Part shown: positions 52,811 through 61,502 of the stretch, one piece after another
Layout of the letters: every line of letters starts with the position of its first letter
Numbering within the stretch: the stretch's first letter is position 1
Origin: Halorubellus salinus
GTDB taxonomy: Archaea > Halobacteriota > Halobacteria > Halobacteriales > Natrialbaceae
Assembly: GCF_020567525.1 (NCBI RefSeq)
Contig: NZ_JAJCVI010000001.1
Location: forward strand, 372,001 to 436,000
Length of the DNA: 64,000 bases
Direction of reading: 5' to 3'
The notes under the pieces: model-generated
Told to the model about the DNA's origin: nothing
Databases searched by the model: none
The model's input: the letters and a program-made list of their open reading frames with translations, nothing else
Program-made: the position numbers and the translations under genes

Positions 52811-53326
52811 TTAGAGGTCGTAGGAACTCAACCGATACCCTGCTTTCGTCGACGGAGCGGGTTCCAGCGTGGCATACTGAATCTCGGCGACCGAGTCCGC
52901 GTCGAATCGAACGTTCGCCCTGAGGACGAGATAGTCGTCGTTCTCGTTGACTATCCCCATCACCTTCTGCTGGTCGCGTTCCAACTGGGCGTACTGTCCG
53001 GTCTTCACTTCGAGTGCGATCGTCCGCGAGACCTCGCGGTCGGAATCCGAGTAGAGGTTGCTGAGTCGAATCGTCAAGTCGGCCTGCCACTGGATGCGCT
53101 CGGTCGACCCGTCCTGGTGGACGTCCTCGTACGTTAAGTGCCGGCGATGACGAACCTGCGTGTAGATCGACGACAGGCTTACCGACTCGAAAGCGGGGAA
53201 CAATACCTGCGGGCGCTCTTCGACGACCGAACGGAGGTGCGTCTTCGCAATTCCCTCACCCATCTCTCCCTTCCTGTTAGACGACAGGCTACTGAACCAC
53301 TCCTCCGTGATTTCGACCTTGCTCAT
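52811..53326 (-). CDS. Small PD-(D/E)XK-like protein
   Basis: A 171-residue protein from ATG 53326 (MSKVEITEEWFSSLSSNRKG). QWQADLTIRLSNLY and then RTIALEVKTGQYAQLE give Asp83 and Glu106-x-Lys108, a restriction-endonuclease-like core. It is on the opposite strand from, and starts about 100 bp before, the DUF1156 methylase, so it could be its restriction partner or an independent nuclease. The upstream frame before 53326 is not convincing. Confidence 0.6.
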   Translation of the reverse strand: MSKVEITEEWFSSLSSNRKGEMGEGIAKTHLRSVVEERPQVLFPAFESVSLSSIYTQVRHRRHLTYEDVHQDGSTERIQWQADLTIRLSNLYSDSDREVSRTIALEVKTGQYAQLERDQQKVMGIVNENDDYLVLRANVRFDADSVAEIQYATLEPAPSTKAGYRLSSYDL

Positions 53327-53428
53327 AGGGAGTCTTCTCGAAGATGGCTCTTCAGATTGTGGACGCGTCCCCACCAGCCGGGAGCGGAAAGCTATACAAC
53401 CCTCCCGAGAACACGTAGGAGACAATCA

Positions 53429-56089
53429 ATGTCTAAGGAAATCGGGCAGGGTGAGGGGAGAGAACGGAAGACGCTGCCAATTGAGCGTGGGTACCCGATT
53501 GAACAAGTTAACGAGATAGTTGACCGGGAAAATAGAGCCAAGCGTTACTATCGGCCCCTCTCGACGATGCATAAGTGGTGGGCTCGTAGACTCGGGAGCG
53601 TCTTTCGTACGATCTGCTTATATTCCCTTCTGGATGATTCAGATGCAATATCAATCGTTGATACAGGGAAAAACGGAACACTTGCTGATTTTGGTGCGGG
53701 TCGTGATGAAGTTGAAGAGATTTTAAACCAAGTTGACTTGTCTGACTCGACAAGTCTGTGGGAACTCTATCATAAGGACGTTCGTGTAGATGATAAGAAA
53801 GTCTTAGACCCGTTCATGGGTGGCGGCACATCACTCATGGAAGCATCGCGGTTCGGTGCCTCTGTCGTCGGTAACGACCTAAACCCAGTCGCTTGGTTTG
53901 TGACAAAGAAAGAACTGGAGGCAGGTAGCACTGATCTTGAAGATTTGAATTCTGCCTATGAGGAGGTTAAACAAGAAGTCCATGAGTCGATGGACTACTA
54001 TTATAGCACTAGCTGCCCGGGGTGTGAAAAGTCAGCAGATGTGATGTATTATATGTGGGTGAACGAACTTGATTGTACATCATGCGGAGAAACCGTTTCT
54101 CTATTCAAAGACTACCGGGTTGCCAAGGGGAGATATGACAATAGTGATAAATATAATGTACTCTGTCCAGACTGTGAGTCCATATTCTTAGTAGATGAAT
54201 GGCGAGATCCTTGTACATGTCCGGACTGCAAGTTTGAGTTTACCCCTGCCCAAGGGAACGTTGATGGAGCTGATTACTCTTGTGATGAATGCGGTCAGCG
54301 TTATGCGGTGATGGATGCAGTAAATGAACAAGACGGACTGAAACCTCGCATTTACGCGTTAGAGTACTATTGCGGTCACTGCGATGACCGTGGGTTGGAT
54401 CGTAGCGAGGTGAAAGGCTATAAGCAAGCTGAAGAGATGGATATTGAGCGATATAAAGAAGCCTCGGACGAATGGGACGAAAGTCCTGAGCTTAAGTCAT
54501 ATGTTCCATCATCCGAGATACCACTGGGAATTAAAACAGATAGTGCGGCATTCGAGGAAAGTGTAGGTGGCGGGCATAATCTACTTCGATACGGGTACGA
54601 GAAGTGGTCTGACTTATTCAATGACCGTCAGCTTCTCTGTCTTTCGAAATTATTGGAGGCCATTGACGGTGTCGAAGATGAAAACGCTCGTGAGTATCTT
54701 CTCTTAGCGTTCTCTGATTCATTGATGTTCAATAACACTTTCACCATCTACAATCTCCAAGGTCACAAGATAGAGGGGATATTCAGAGGGAATTATTTCA
54801 AACCCTCTAAAGAATTCGTAGAGAACCACGCGTGGGGGACAAAATTCGGTAGAGGTACCTTCAAAAAATCGTGGGACAAAATCATTGCTGGTGTTGAATG
54901 GGCAAAGGAGCCTGTTGAGCGTCATATTGTAGATGGTTCTACAGAGAAAACAGAGCCGTTCAGTCAGCCGGTAGGTGAGAACTTTGAACTTCACCGCGGC
55001 GATGCTCGTGACCTTGACTTCGAAGATGAATTTGATGCGGTTTTAACCGACCCACCATACTACAACAACGTCATATATTCTGAATTATCTAACTTCTTTT
55101 ATGTATGGCAACGGCAGCTATTACAATATGATGGCTTTGAGCAGGAATCCACGCCAAGAGCAGAGAGCATTGTAACTAATCCAGCAGAAGGGAAAACAGA
55201 AGAAGACTTTGAGGAGGAATTGCGCCAATCCTTCTCGGTAGTTCACGATGCCCTCAAACAGGATGGTGTTCTCGCGTTCACATACCATCACAGTAATGTG
55301 GAATCATGGGGCGAATTGCTTGAAGCACTATGTGACGTAGGGTTTGAGGTCACTGCCACATATCCAGTAACAGCGGACACAAACAGGGCGACGTATAAGC
55401 TCACAGAAGGAGACGCAGTATCGTTCGACATAATTATCGTGGCTCGTCCAGCCAAGACCCGTCAACAGATTTCGTGGAATAGACTTCGCCGGAATATCTA
55501 TCGGACGGCTCAAAAGACACGGCAGCGTCTCGAAGAGAACCGTGACCTCTCACGTGGCGACATAGGTGTCGTTGAGATGGGGCGATGTTTCCACGAATAC
55601 TCGAAGCATCATGGCGAAGTTGAACGCGCGGGCGAGACGATGACTGCCAAGGAGGTCGTTGACGAGATCTACGGTGTCATCCAGCATGGTAGCGACATCG
55701 GCGAGATCGACGTATTCCTTGACCTGCTGGAGACCCCTGACGCATCCTACGACGACCTCAACAAGCTCTGTCGCGGGACGAACGCTACGCCCGAGCGGAT
55801 GGAAGATATGCGTCTCTATCGGATGGACGATGGCTTTAAACTCGGAACCTGGGACGACGAGAAGCGCACCGCCTACATCCAGTCACGCGTCGACGGCGAC
55901 GAGGAACTCACCGACCTCGACAAAGCCCAATTCCTCCGCTACCGCTGGGAACACGGCAAGTCCGTCTCTGAATATCTCAGCGAGTGGGAGATCACCGACG
56001 ACCTCCGCGAGCTGTGTGAAGGGCTGGCCGACGCCACCGGTGACGACACCTACAGGAATATTCTGGAATCCCGCCTGAGCGACTACTGA
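53429..56089 (+). CDS. DUF1156 DNA methyltransferase with zinc ribbons (PglXI-like)
   Basis: An 886-residue protein beginning MSKEIGQGEGRERKTLPIER, with the DUF1156 N-terminal block YRPLSTMHKWWARRLGSVFR (residues 41-60), motif I DPFMGGGTS (127-135), a central set of CxxC zinc ribbons and DPPY (about 541-544, DPPYYNNVIYSELSNFF). Such COG1743-type enzymes are adenine methylases; in BREX type 3 the relative is called PglXI (recalled). The segment about 53490-55560 is notably AT-rich while both ends are GC-rich, a mosaic suggesting recombination. The 3' end overlaps a convergent gene by 7 bp. Confidence 0.85.
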   Translation: MSKEIGQGEGRERKTLPIERGYPIEQVNEIVDRENRAKRYYRPLSTMHKWWARRLGSVFRTICLYSLLDDSDAISIVDTGKNGTLADFGAGRDEVEEILNQVDLSDSTSLWELYHKDVRVDDKKVLDPFMGGGTSLMEASRFGASVVGNDLNPVAWFVTKKELEAGSTDLEDLNSAYEEVKQEVHESMDYYYSTSCPGCEKSADVMYYMWVNELDCTSCGETVSLFKDYRVAKGRYDNSDKYNVLCPDCESIFLVDEWRDPCTCPDCKFEFTPAQGNVDGADYSCDECGQRYAVMDAVNEQDGLKPRIYALEYYCGHCDDRGLDRSEVKGYKQAEEMDIERYKEASDEWDESPELKSYVPSSEIPLGIKTDSAAFEESVGGGHNLLRYGYEKWSDLFNDRQLLCLSKLLEAIDGVEDENAREYLLLAFSDSLMFNNTFTIYNLQGHKIEGIFRGNYFKPSKEFVENHAWGTKFGRGTFKKSWDKIIAGVEWAKEPVERHIVDGSTEKTEPFSQPVGENFELHRGDARDLDFEDEFDAVLTDPPYYNNVIYSELSNFFYVWQRQLLQYDGFEQESTPRAESIVTNPAEGKTEEDFEEELRQSFSVVHDALKQDGVLAFTYHHSNVESWGELLEALCDVGFEVTATYPVTADTNRATYKLTEGDAVSFDIIIVARPAKTRQQISWNRLRRNIYRTAQKTRQRLEENRDLSRGDIGVVEMGRCFHEYSKHHGEVERAGETMTAKEVVDEIYGVIQHGSDIGEIDVFLDLLETPDASYDDLNKLCRGTNATPERMEDMRLYRMDDGFKLGTWDDEKRTAYIQSRVDGDEELTDLDKAQFLRYRWEHGKSVSEYLSEWEITDDLRELCEGLADATGDDTYRNILESRLSDY

Positions 56090-56805
56090 CGAACGCTCAC
56101 CTCTGGGATGACGTCATCCCAGACGAAATCCAACTCACCTTCTAATTTCTTGGTATCTGCCGAAGTGACGTCGACGCTCTGTTCAGTCCACTCGATCTCG
56201 TCGAAGACCTCTTTCTTCAGTTCCGGATTCGTCTCTACGACGGGACGAGAGAAATCTCCCTGATGAGACGTTTCAACCCGAATTGGCTCCGTTTCCCAGA
56301 TCTCTCCTGTCTCTTCGATCTCATCGGATGGCTTCCGATCCCCGAACCGAATATCAGTATCACTTCCGTTTGGTGGGGCAGCCTCGGAATGTACGTAGAA
56401 CAGGTCAAACTGGGCGGATTCTCCACGGTTCAAGTCAATCCTCGTTGGTGACTCCGACTCATTCCAAGTCGGAACCAAATCGATGACGTATCTCTCCTGG
56501 ACAGTGACATCGTGGAACTCGTGCCCATCTGGGCCGAAGTCAGGCTCTTTCTCGGTCGTCTCACGAAGGCCAACGAGCCGAATCCGGGGTTTGCAATTAG
56601 AGGCGACCGACCGCCCTGTATTCGAGATTTCCACTCGGTATTGACCCCACGCCATCGACTCCTCTGGATGCGACTCTCCTTCCTTGAGAACACCCGATGT
56701 GAATTCAAGTTCGGGACGAGAAATGAACCGCCAAATTCCCTTCGCACCGAGAGTGGCGACGAGACCGCCGACAGCGCCAGAGAGTAACGTTGTTACGATG
56801 CTCAT
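56083..56805 (-). CDS. Single-helix anchored hypothetical protein
   Basis: A 240-residue protein with an N-terminal membrane helix (MSIVTTLLSGAVGGLVATLG) and a soluble beta-rich part (YRVEISNTGRSVASNCKPRI), recalling small beta-sandwich proteins. It is about 110 bp downstream of the 565-residue membrane protein on the same strand and may be a third member of that unit. Its end overlaps the convergent DUF1156 gene by 7 bp. Confidence 0.55.
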   Translation of the reverse strand: MSIVTTLLSGAVGGLVATLGAKGIWRFISRPELEFTSGVLKEGESHPEESMAWGQYRVEISNTGRSVASNCKPRIRLVGLRETTEKEPDFGPDGHEFHDVTVQERYVIDLVPTWNESESPTRIDLNRGESAQFDLFYVHSEAAPPNGSDTDIRFGDRKPSDEIEETGEIWETEPIRVETSHQGDFSRPVVETNPELKKEVFDEIEWTEQSVDVTSADTKKLEGELDFVWDDVIPEVSVRQ

Positions 56806-56916
56806 TTCCAGCTGTTCACAACAGCCTCTACGGTGGCAGATATAGTAGGCGGATTTCGAGTATGGGATCGCAGATGTTTGCTATGGTGGTCGATTGGTGG
56901 CGCCGGCAGACGGTTC

Positions 56917-58614
56917 TCAATTCACGATGGATTCAATAACTCCAGTGAGGGGGCCCTCCAGCCACGTCAGGTCTATGATGGCGTATGCGCAGAGACCGAG
57001 CATGACCGTGAACAGTACGTAGTAAATCCACAGGTCGATCTTGAACTGCCGCTTCATGTCTTCGCTGCCGTCGCCCTCTTTGATGCCGTTGAAGGTGTTC
57101 TCGTCAATTCGGTTTTCGTACATCGAATAATATTGTTCCCGACCGTCTTCCGTGGCCTGGAACTGTTGACTCAGACTATAAGCCGTTCGAAGTCCCAGGG
57201 CGATATACACGATTACAGGGATCAGAGAAGCAGTCAGGGCGGTTTGAATCGCTGTGATACTCGACAGCTGTGAGATTATCCCTGCCCAAGTGATTGCCAC
57301 GTATGCGACCATTCGAAACAGGTCTCGATTCAGATTGTTTGCCAGCCCTCTCCGAATGTCAGAAAGCTCTCGATGCGTGTTGAAGACGTATTCCGTGACG
57401 TCCTGCTGGACTTCGACGAATTCCTCGATGCTGTCACGGATGTAGAACTCGAAGTTCGACCTGACGCTCTCTCCAATGTCACCGATCTCCGTGATCATCC
57501 CGGAGACAGTCGTCGAGTAGAGAGTGGCGATATTCCGGAAGACAGAGATTCGATCGGTCGTTCGCGAGCTGTATATCCAATTGAAAAGTTCGGTGAAGGT
57601 CTCAACAGTCTCCTGGTCAGCATCTGCTAATCCATCATCTACAGCACTTTCCTCGAGCGTCAGTCCCTCCTCCTCACTATTCAGAATGAGATCCGATTCT
57701 ATGACTCGGCGACCGTTGATTCGAACTTGCCATCCGTCATCCGTTACTCGGCTAACGTTCGAGACGCCCAGAATCCCAGAAGCTAGTCGATAGGGACGTA
57801 AGAGGGAGCGAAGTTGGGCTGCGAACTCGGACTGGGAAGAGGAGTCAAGTTTCGTGTAATCTGGGGGGAGGTACTGGTCGTCAAAGTGGTCGATGGCGCA
57901 TTCCCGGCGAATTCGCTGATGCTGGTCGCTGATGTACGAGTCCCGCTGGAAGAAGGACTCCAGATCGGGTTCGCCAAGACGCCCCGGGGGGAAGTACCCC
58001 ACTTCGGGGCCTGAAACCGCCTGATCCAAATTCCGGATAATGAATAACCGCTTGCCCTCATCACAATAGAAGACAGCCTTTAGTTCCGCGAACGTGGCAT
58101 CCTGAATGTCACTGATTAGGTCGGACTTCTCGAAGTAGTAGCTCGCGCAACAACTTTGGTCAAGTTGGCTCTGAACGTACTCGTCGATGTGCGATCCGTC
58201 GACCATGTATTGAAATTGGCAGTCGACGGAACTAGTCTCTACCAACGAACGGATACCTTCCTCGAGGTCAGCTCTGGAGGATACCGACCCATTCCGAAGC
58301 GATTGGATAGCAGCCTGAGCCTCATCTTGAGCAAATAACCGATCCGCATCTGCGCCATTGTCGGATACGTCGGTAATCGTTACGTCGCCCGAAGTTTCCC
58401 AGAGAACTTGATAGTCGAACGAATCGGCCTGATGCGCAAGTTCAAAAATCAGGTTACGACCATCAATAAACTCGCGTATATTCTCGACAGTATCGAAGAC
58501 TGAGCCGACTGCCTCGGCGGAGATGTCGTCTTCGATTTTCAGACGACGGCCAACGACCTCGGTTGCCCAGTCATCCTGAAGTCGGTCGATAGACGATTCC
58601 AAGCCAGACAACAT
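56917..58614 (-). CDS. Large membrane-anchored protein, candidate effector
   Basis: A 565-residue protein with a soluble N-terminal 420 residues (LQDDWATEVVGRRLKIEDDI; SHIDEYVQSQLDQSCCASYY) and three C-terminal membrane helices (about MVAYVAITWAGIISQLSS, LTASLIPVIVYIALGLRTAY and IYYVLFTVMLGLCAYAIIDL). Its ATG shares a base with the stop of the NA37-like gene (TAATG), so the two are coupled. A sensor plus membrane-disrupting effector is a common defence layout; this is inferred. No known family recognised. Confidence 0.65.
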   Translation of the reverse strand: MLSGLESSIDRLQDDWATEVVGRRLKIEDDISAEAVGSVFDTVENIREFIDGRNLIFELAHQADSFDYQVLWETSGDVTITDVSDNGADADRLFAQDEAQAAIQSLRNGSVSSRADLEEGIRSLVETSSVDCQFQYMVDGSHIDEYVQSQLDQSCCASYYFEKSDLISDIQDATFAELKAVFYCDEGKRLFIIRNLDQAVSGPEVGYFPPGRLGEPDLESFFQRDSYISDQHQRIRRECAIDHFDDQYLPPDYTKLDSSSQSEFAAQLRSLLRPYRLASGILGVSNVSRVTDDGWQVRINGRRVIESDLILNSEEEGLTLEESAVDDGLADADQETVETFTELFNWIYSSRTTDRISVFRNIATLYSTTVSGMITEIGDIGESVRSNFEFYIRDSIEEFVEVQQDVTEYVFNTHRELSDIRRGLANNLNRDLFRMVAYVAITWAGIISQLSSITAIQTALTASLIPVIVYIALGLRTAYSLSQQFQATEDGREQYYSMYENRIDENTFNGIKEGDGSEDMKRQFKIDLWIYYVLFTVMLGLCAYAIIDLTWLEGPLTGVIESIVN

Positions 58615-59645
58615 TAGCTGTCTAGTACTTCCGTGTCGAGTTCAGTTCCGCGTATTGTCACGGTTACCCCATCGTCGCTCTCTTCCTTTTCAACCATGTC
58701 CTCCGCAGTCGACGGGAAGCGGACGCGTATCTGTTTGTCGACCTCGTACTTCACTGTACTTGGCAGGTTCTCTGTATCAATGGCGAGAGAATCTGGATTG
58801 TCGACCCCGAGGCGATCTGCCAACTCATCCCGTGAAACTTCCCGACCGACGATGTCGCTCGCCACCTCGGTCACTTCATCGATTCCGACGATACCCGAGT
58901 CTGTGCGGTCTTTCAGGTCTCTAAAGCGTGAAGTATCAGCCCCGTCAGCACTCTGCCCTGTATGCTCCTTCTTTAATTCACTCACTACCTCGAACACGTT
59001 CTTCGCCTGCTCCAGAGAGCCCTCCTCTATATCACATTGGAGGAACTCGTGGAAATAGTCAGAGACAGAGCCGGACTGATAGAATTTGACATCGCCAGGA
59101 AGTCGATAGCCTTCCGACTGCACAATCGGATAGATGAGGCCCTTCTGCAGCTCTTTCGGTTCAGGGAATATGTCCTCCAAGTCCAGTTCTTCGATACCTC
59201 GATCGTCTGCCAGTTTCAGTCGTTGTTCCTCAACTAGATCCAGCTTGAGAATCGAGACAATCTGGTGTTCGTCATCGTCGAGAAGAGTCTCTCCAGAAAT
59301 CGTGGCTTGGATGATAAACAAGACGCCATCGTTTGCTCGAGGGTGTATCTGTGAATTCAACTCTTCGGCTAGCGCCTTCGATGCTGCCTCAAAGTCGTCA
59401 GGAGAATCATCAAAATCGGTCGTTCTCGCCGTTTCTAGCCACTCTTCTGAATCCGTATCTGAAGTGACGAAGTCGCCACGCGTAACGTCAGCTATGTCGG
59501 TTTTCACCACGACCTGTTGGATGTACCGTTCGAAGAGTTCCAAGTCCTCGTCGACGTCCCCGCCAACGGATTCCTTCCATTGATTTGCATTGTCGAGATC
59601 AGGAGAGACAGGTGAATAGGTCATCGAATGTATCTCCGAATTCAT
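58614..59645 (-). CDS. Nucleoid-associated (NA37/YejK)-like protein
   Basis: A 343-residue protein from ATG 59645 (MNSEIHSMTYSPVSPDLDNA); a GTG at 59705 would add 20 residues. ANDGVLFIIQATISGE, HQIVSILKLDLVEEQR and a VSDYFHEFLQC segment match the pattern of the NA37/YejK nucleoid-associated family. Assignment is by eye and moderate. It overlaps by one base the large membrane protein that follows. It could be a DNA or nucleoid sensor controlling the effector (inference). Confidence 0.6.
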   Translation of the reverse strand: MNSEIHSMTYSPVSPDLDNANQWKESVGGDVDEDLELFERYIQQVVVKTDIADVTRGDFVTSDTDSEEWLETARTTDFDDSPDDFEAASKALAEELNSQIHPRANDGVLFIIQATISGETLLDDDEHQIVSILKLDLVEEQRLKLADDRGIEELDLEDIFPEPKELQKGLIYPIVQSEGYRLPGDVKFYQSGSVSDYFHEFLQCDIEEGSLEQAKNVFEVVSELKKEHTGQSADGADTSRFRDLKDRTDSGIVGIDEVTEVASDIVGREVSRDELADRLGVDNPDSLAIDTENLPSTVKYEVDKQIRVRFPSTAEDMVEKEESDDGVTVTIRGTELDTEVLDS

Positions 59646-59765
59646 GTTGAAAAGGGCAACTAACGCGATTGGTAATAGGTTTTCCCTTGGTTCCTTGTCG
59701 GGCACTCAGGAGCCCAAATGCCAAGCATCAGCTCGGAATGAACAAAATTTCAGGCCCCATGAGAT

Positions 59766-60428
59766 CTAATTCTCAGTAGCCATCGTGAGTGCCTCAGAGA
59801 CGCCCGCCTCAACTGTGTCCCGTTCAAGCGACTCAACCATCTCCATCTCCTGTCGTGTACGGTGACTCGGGTACGACTCCCGTTCTTCGTGTCGGCTGGG
59901 GAGTTTCCGGACGACGTCGTGGAAGTTCACGTCGACGACTTCCAGGATTTCAGGAGACTTCTCGGGCCTTGCTTCGATATTCCACCGCACTCCATCGGTA
60001 GTAATCCCGACCGTGGCTTCCCCCAAGTCGCTCTTCAGGTAGTCTTCCATCTGCTCTTTGCCGTATTCGAATTTGTTCGGAGTCTTCACCTCGCCGATGA
60101 CGGCACAGTCCAGGCCACAGTCGAAGTTCTTGATCGCGAAGTCTGGACGTGTCTTGTCCCATTTCGGGTAGCCATACGGTTGTGCCCAGAACTCGTAGTC
60201 GAGGAGTTCCAGCGTCGGCCAGATGAGATACTGCTCGACGAACCGCTCTGGATGCTGTCCGAGCTTCTTCCCCTTCAGGTATTTCCCTTCTCTAGCGACA
60301 TTAGAGAGATGAACCGGGACGTCACGGCGAGAGAACTCGTCGACGAAGTTCTCGTATACACGAAGGAACTGCTCCGCAAGCCCGGAGTGATCGGTGATGC
60401 TGGTCGAGGTAGTCTTTTCAGGGGTCAT
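59766..60428 (-). CDS. PD-(D/E)XK-like nuclease
   Basis: A 220-residue protein from ATG 60428 (MTPEKTTSTSITDHSGLAEQ). RPDFAIKNFDCGLDCAVIGE then VKTPN gives PD 95-96 and Glu113-x-Lys115, a restriction-like core of the type found in type I R-subunit-like or standalone nucleases. It starts 4 nt after the stop of the zinc-finger gene at 60433, so they are one operon. A longer Ser/Thr-rich extension upstream is rejected because it overlaps that gene. Confidence 0.7.
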   Translation of the reverse strand: MTPEKTTSTSITDHSGLAEQFLRVYENFVDEFSRRDVPVHLSNVAREGKYLKGKKLGQHPERFVEQYLIWPTLELLDYEFWAQPYGYPKWDKTRPDFAIKNFDCGLDCAVIGEVKTPNKFEYGKEQMEDYLKSDLGEATVGITTDGVRWNIEARPEKSPEILEVVDVNFHDVVRKLPSRHEERESYPSHRTRQEMEMVESLERDTVEAGVSEALTMATEN

Positions 60429-60432
60429 CGAT

Positions 60433-60804
60433 TCAGAAGTCGTCCCTGTGCTTCTCGTGGAACTCTTCGATCGAACTGCAGTCGTGGTCGTCGCGACGCG
60501 TGATCCATCCGCCGAATCGGTATCGTCGCCAGCACTTCTCGCCATCGATGAAGACGGGATTATCGCCAACGTCTGGGTCGAGTCGTATCGCATTCGTCCC
60601 GTCTTCCTTCTCGACGATGGAATCTCGGTCGAGATATTCGTTCCCGTGTTTTGGGCGAGCAGCCTCCTCTGTCACTGCACGTTCGTCGCACGCTTCGCAG
60701 ACGAGGTTCGCGTAGTTCGCTGCGAAGTTGGGGTCGTAGCTCTCGAACGGTTCGCCGCAGATGGCGCATACTTCCTGTGGTTCTTCCGGTGGATATTCGA
60801 CCAT
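60433..60804 (-). CDS. Zinc-finger protein in nuclease operon
   Basis: A 123-residue protein with VCAICGEPFESYDPNFAANY then LVCEACDERA, a CxxC...CxxC HNH/zinc-finger-like site, and a later DKKED-free tail with GEKCWRRYRFGGW. The next gene, a PD-(D/E)XK nuclease, follows 4 nt later. It may help substrate recognition. Family not assigned. Confidence 0.65.
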   Translation of the reverse strand: MVEYPPEEPQEVCAICGEPFESYDPNFAANYANLVCEACDERAVTEEAARPKHGNEYLDRDSIVEKEDGTNAIRLDPDVGDNPVFIDGEKCWRRYRFGGWITRRDDHDCSSIEEFHEKHRDDF

Positions 60805-60811
60805 ACTCGAA

Positions 60812-60925
60812 TCAGTAGATGCTGTAGCCGCAGTTCGGGCAGTCGTACCCGGTCGCTTGATTGTGCGTACTCACCTTCAGTTGCTTGCCGCACTCGGGAC
60901 ACCGAGTTTCGATGTTCTCGACCAT
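60812..60925 (-). CDS. 37-residue zinc ribbon
   Basis: MVENIETRCPECGKQLKVST then CPNCGYSIY: two CxxC knuckles 19 residues apart, a minimal zinc ribbon. It starts 17 nt after the stop of the 60943 gene and ends 7 nt before the zinc-finger gene at 60804. Very small zinc ribbons are common in haloarchaea. It is likely a real operon member. Confidence 0.65.
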   Translation of the reverse strand: MVENIETRCPECGKQLKVSTHNQATGYDCPNCGYSIY

Positions 60926-60942
60926 GTAGACTTGTAAGCACC

Positions 60943-61368
60943 TCAGAGGCCGAGCCGCTGCTTGACCCAATTCTTCCACTCGAACTTGGTATCGTATATC
61001 TGGATCATCGTCAGCCGTTCCTCTTGTGGACTACCGTTCGGTGGATGATACTCCACGCGCGGCTTCCCTGCAGGATTGGAGTCGATCAGGTACTCCCCTC
61101 CTCGGCGTCCCTCGATCTCCAGAATCGGACGTCCACCACGACCGAACCCGATTGTCGTCACCTCGTAGGCAGCCTCGTAATCCATCGTCTCGCCAGCCCA
61201 CTCGATCAGGTACCGTTCCGGTTCGCTCCGGTCGAGCTTCTCGATGGCATTCGAGACACCGTTCGACGTCGGCGCCGGCGACCCATACAACTCGAAGTCG
61301 TCCATCTCGACCGATCCGTCGAGATCGTCCTCGTCAGCCCCATCCTCTGGAGTGCTGTCCCCGGTCAT
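60943..61368 (-). CDS. Hypothetical protein, first gene of zinc/nuclease operon
   Basis: A 141-residue protein from ATG 61368 (MTGDSTPEDGADEDDLDGSV); an alternative start at 61389 adds seven residues. The C-terminal part has beta strands (YEVTTIGFGRGGRPILEIEG). It leads the four-gene run down to 59766. The helicase gene diverges from it with about 130 bp between. Family unknown. Confidence 0.6.
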   Translation of the reverse strand: MTGDSTPEDGADEDDLDGSVEMDDFELYGSPAPTSNGVSNAIEKLDRSEPERYLIEWAGETMDYEAAYEVTTIGFGRGGRPILEIEGRRGGEYLIDSNPAGKPRVEYHPPNGSPQEERLTMIQIYDTKFEWKNWVKQRLGL

Positions 61369-61502
61369 GAAGTCAAATAAATGACCCACTGATAATATAA
61401 TTTGGCAGTAACGAGAACGAGTCTACTCGTTCAACCCGCCGCAATGGACTGGCTTCGGCCAGGGGAAACACAGAAACACCTCCGATGAAATGATGGAAGC
61501 AG

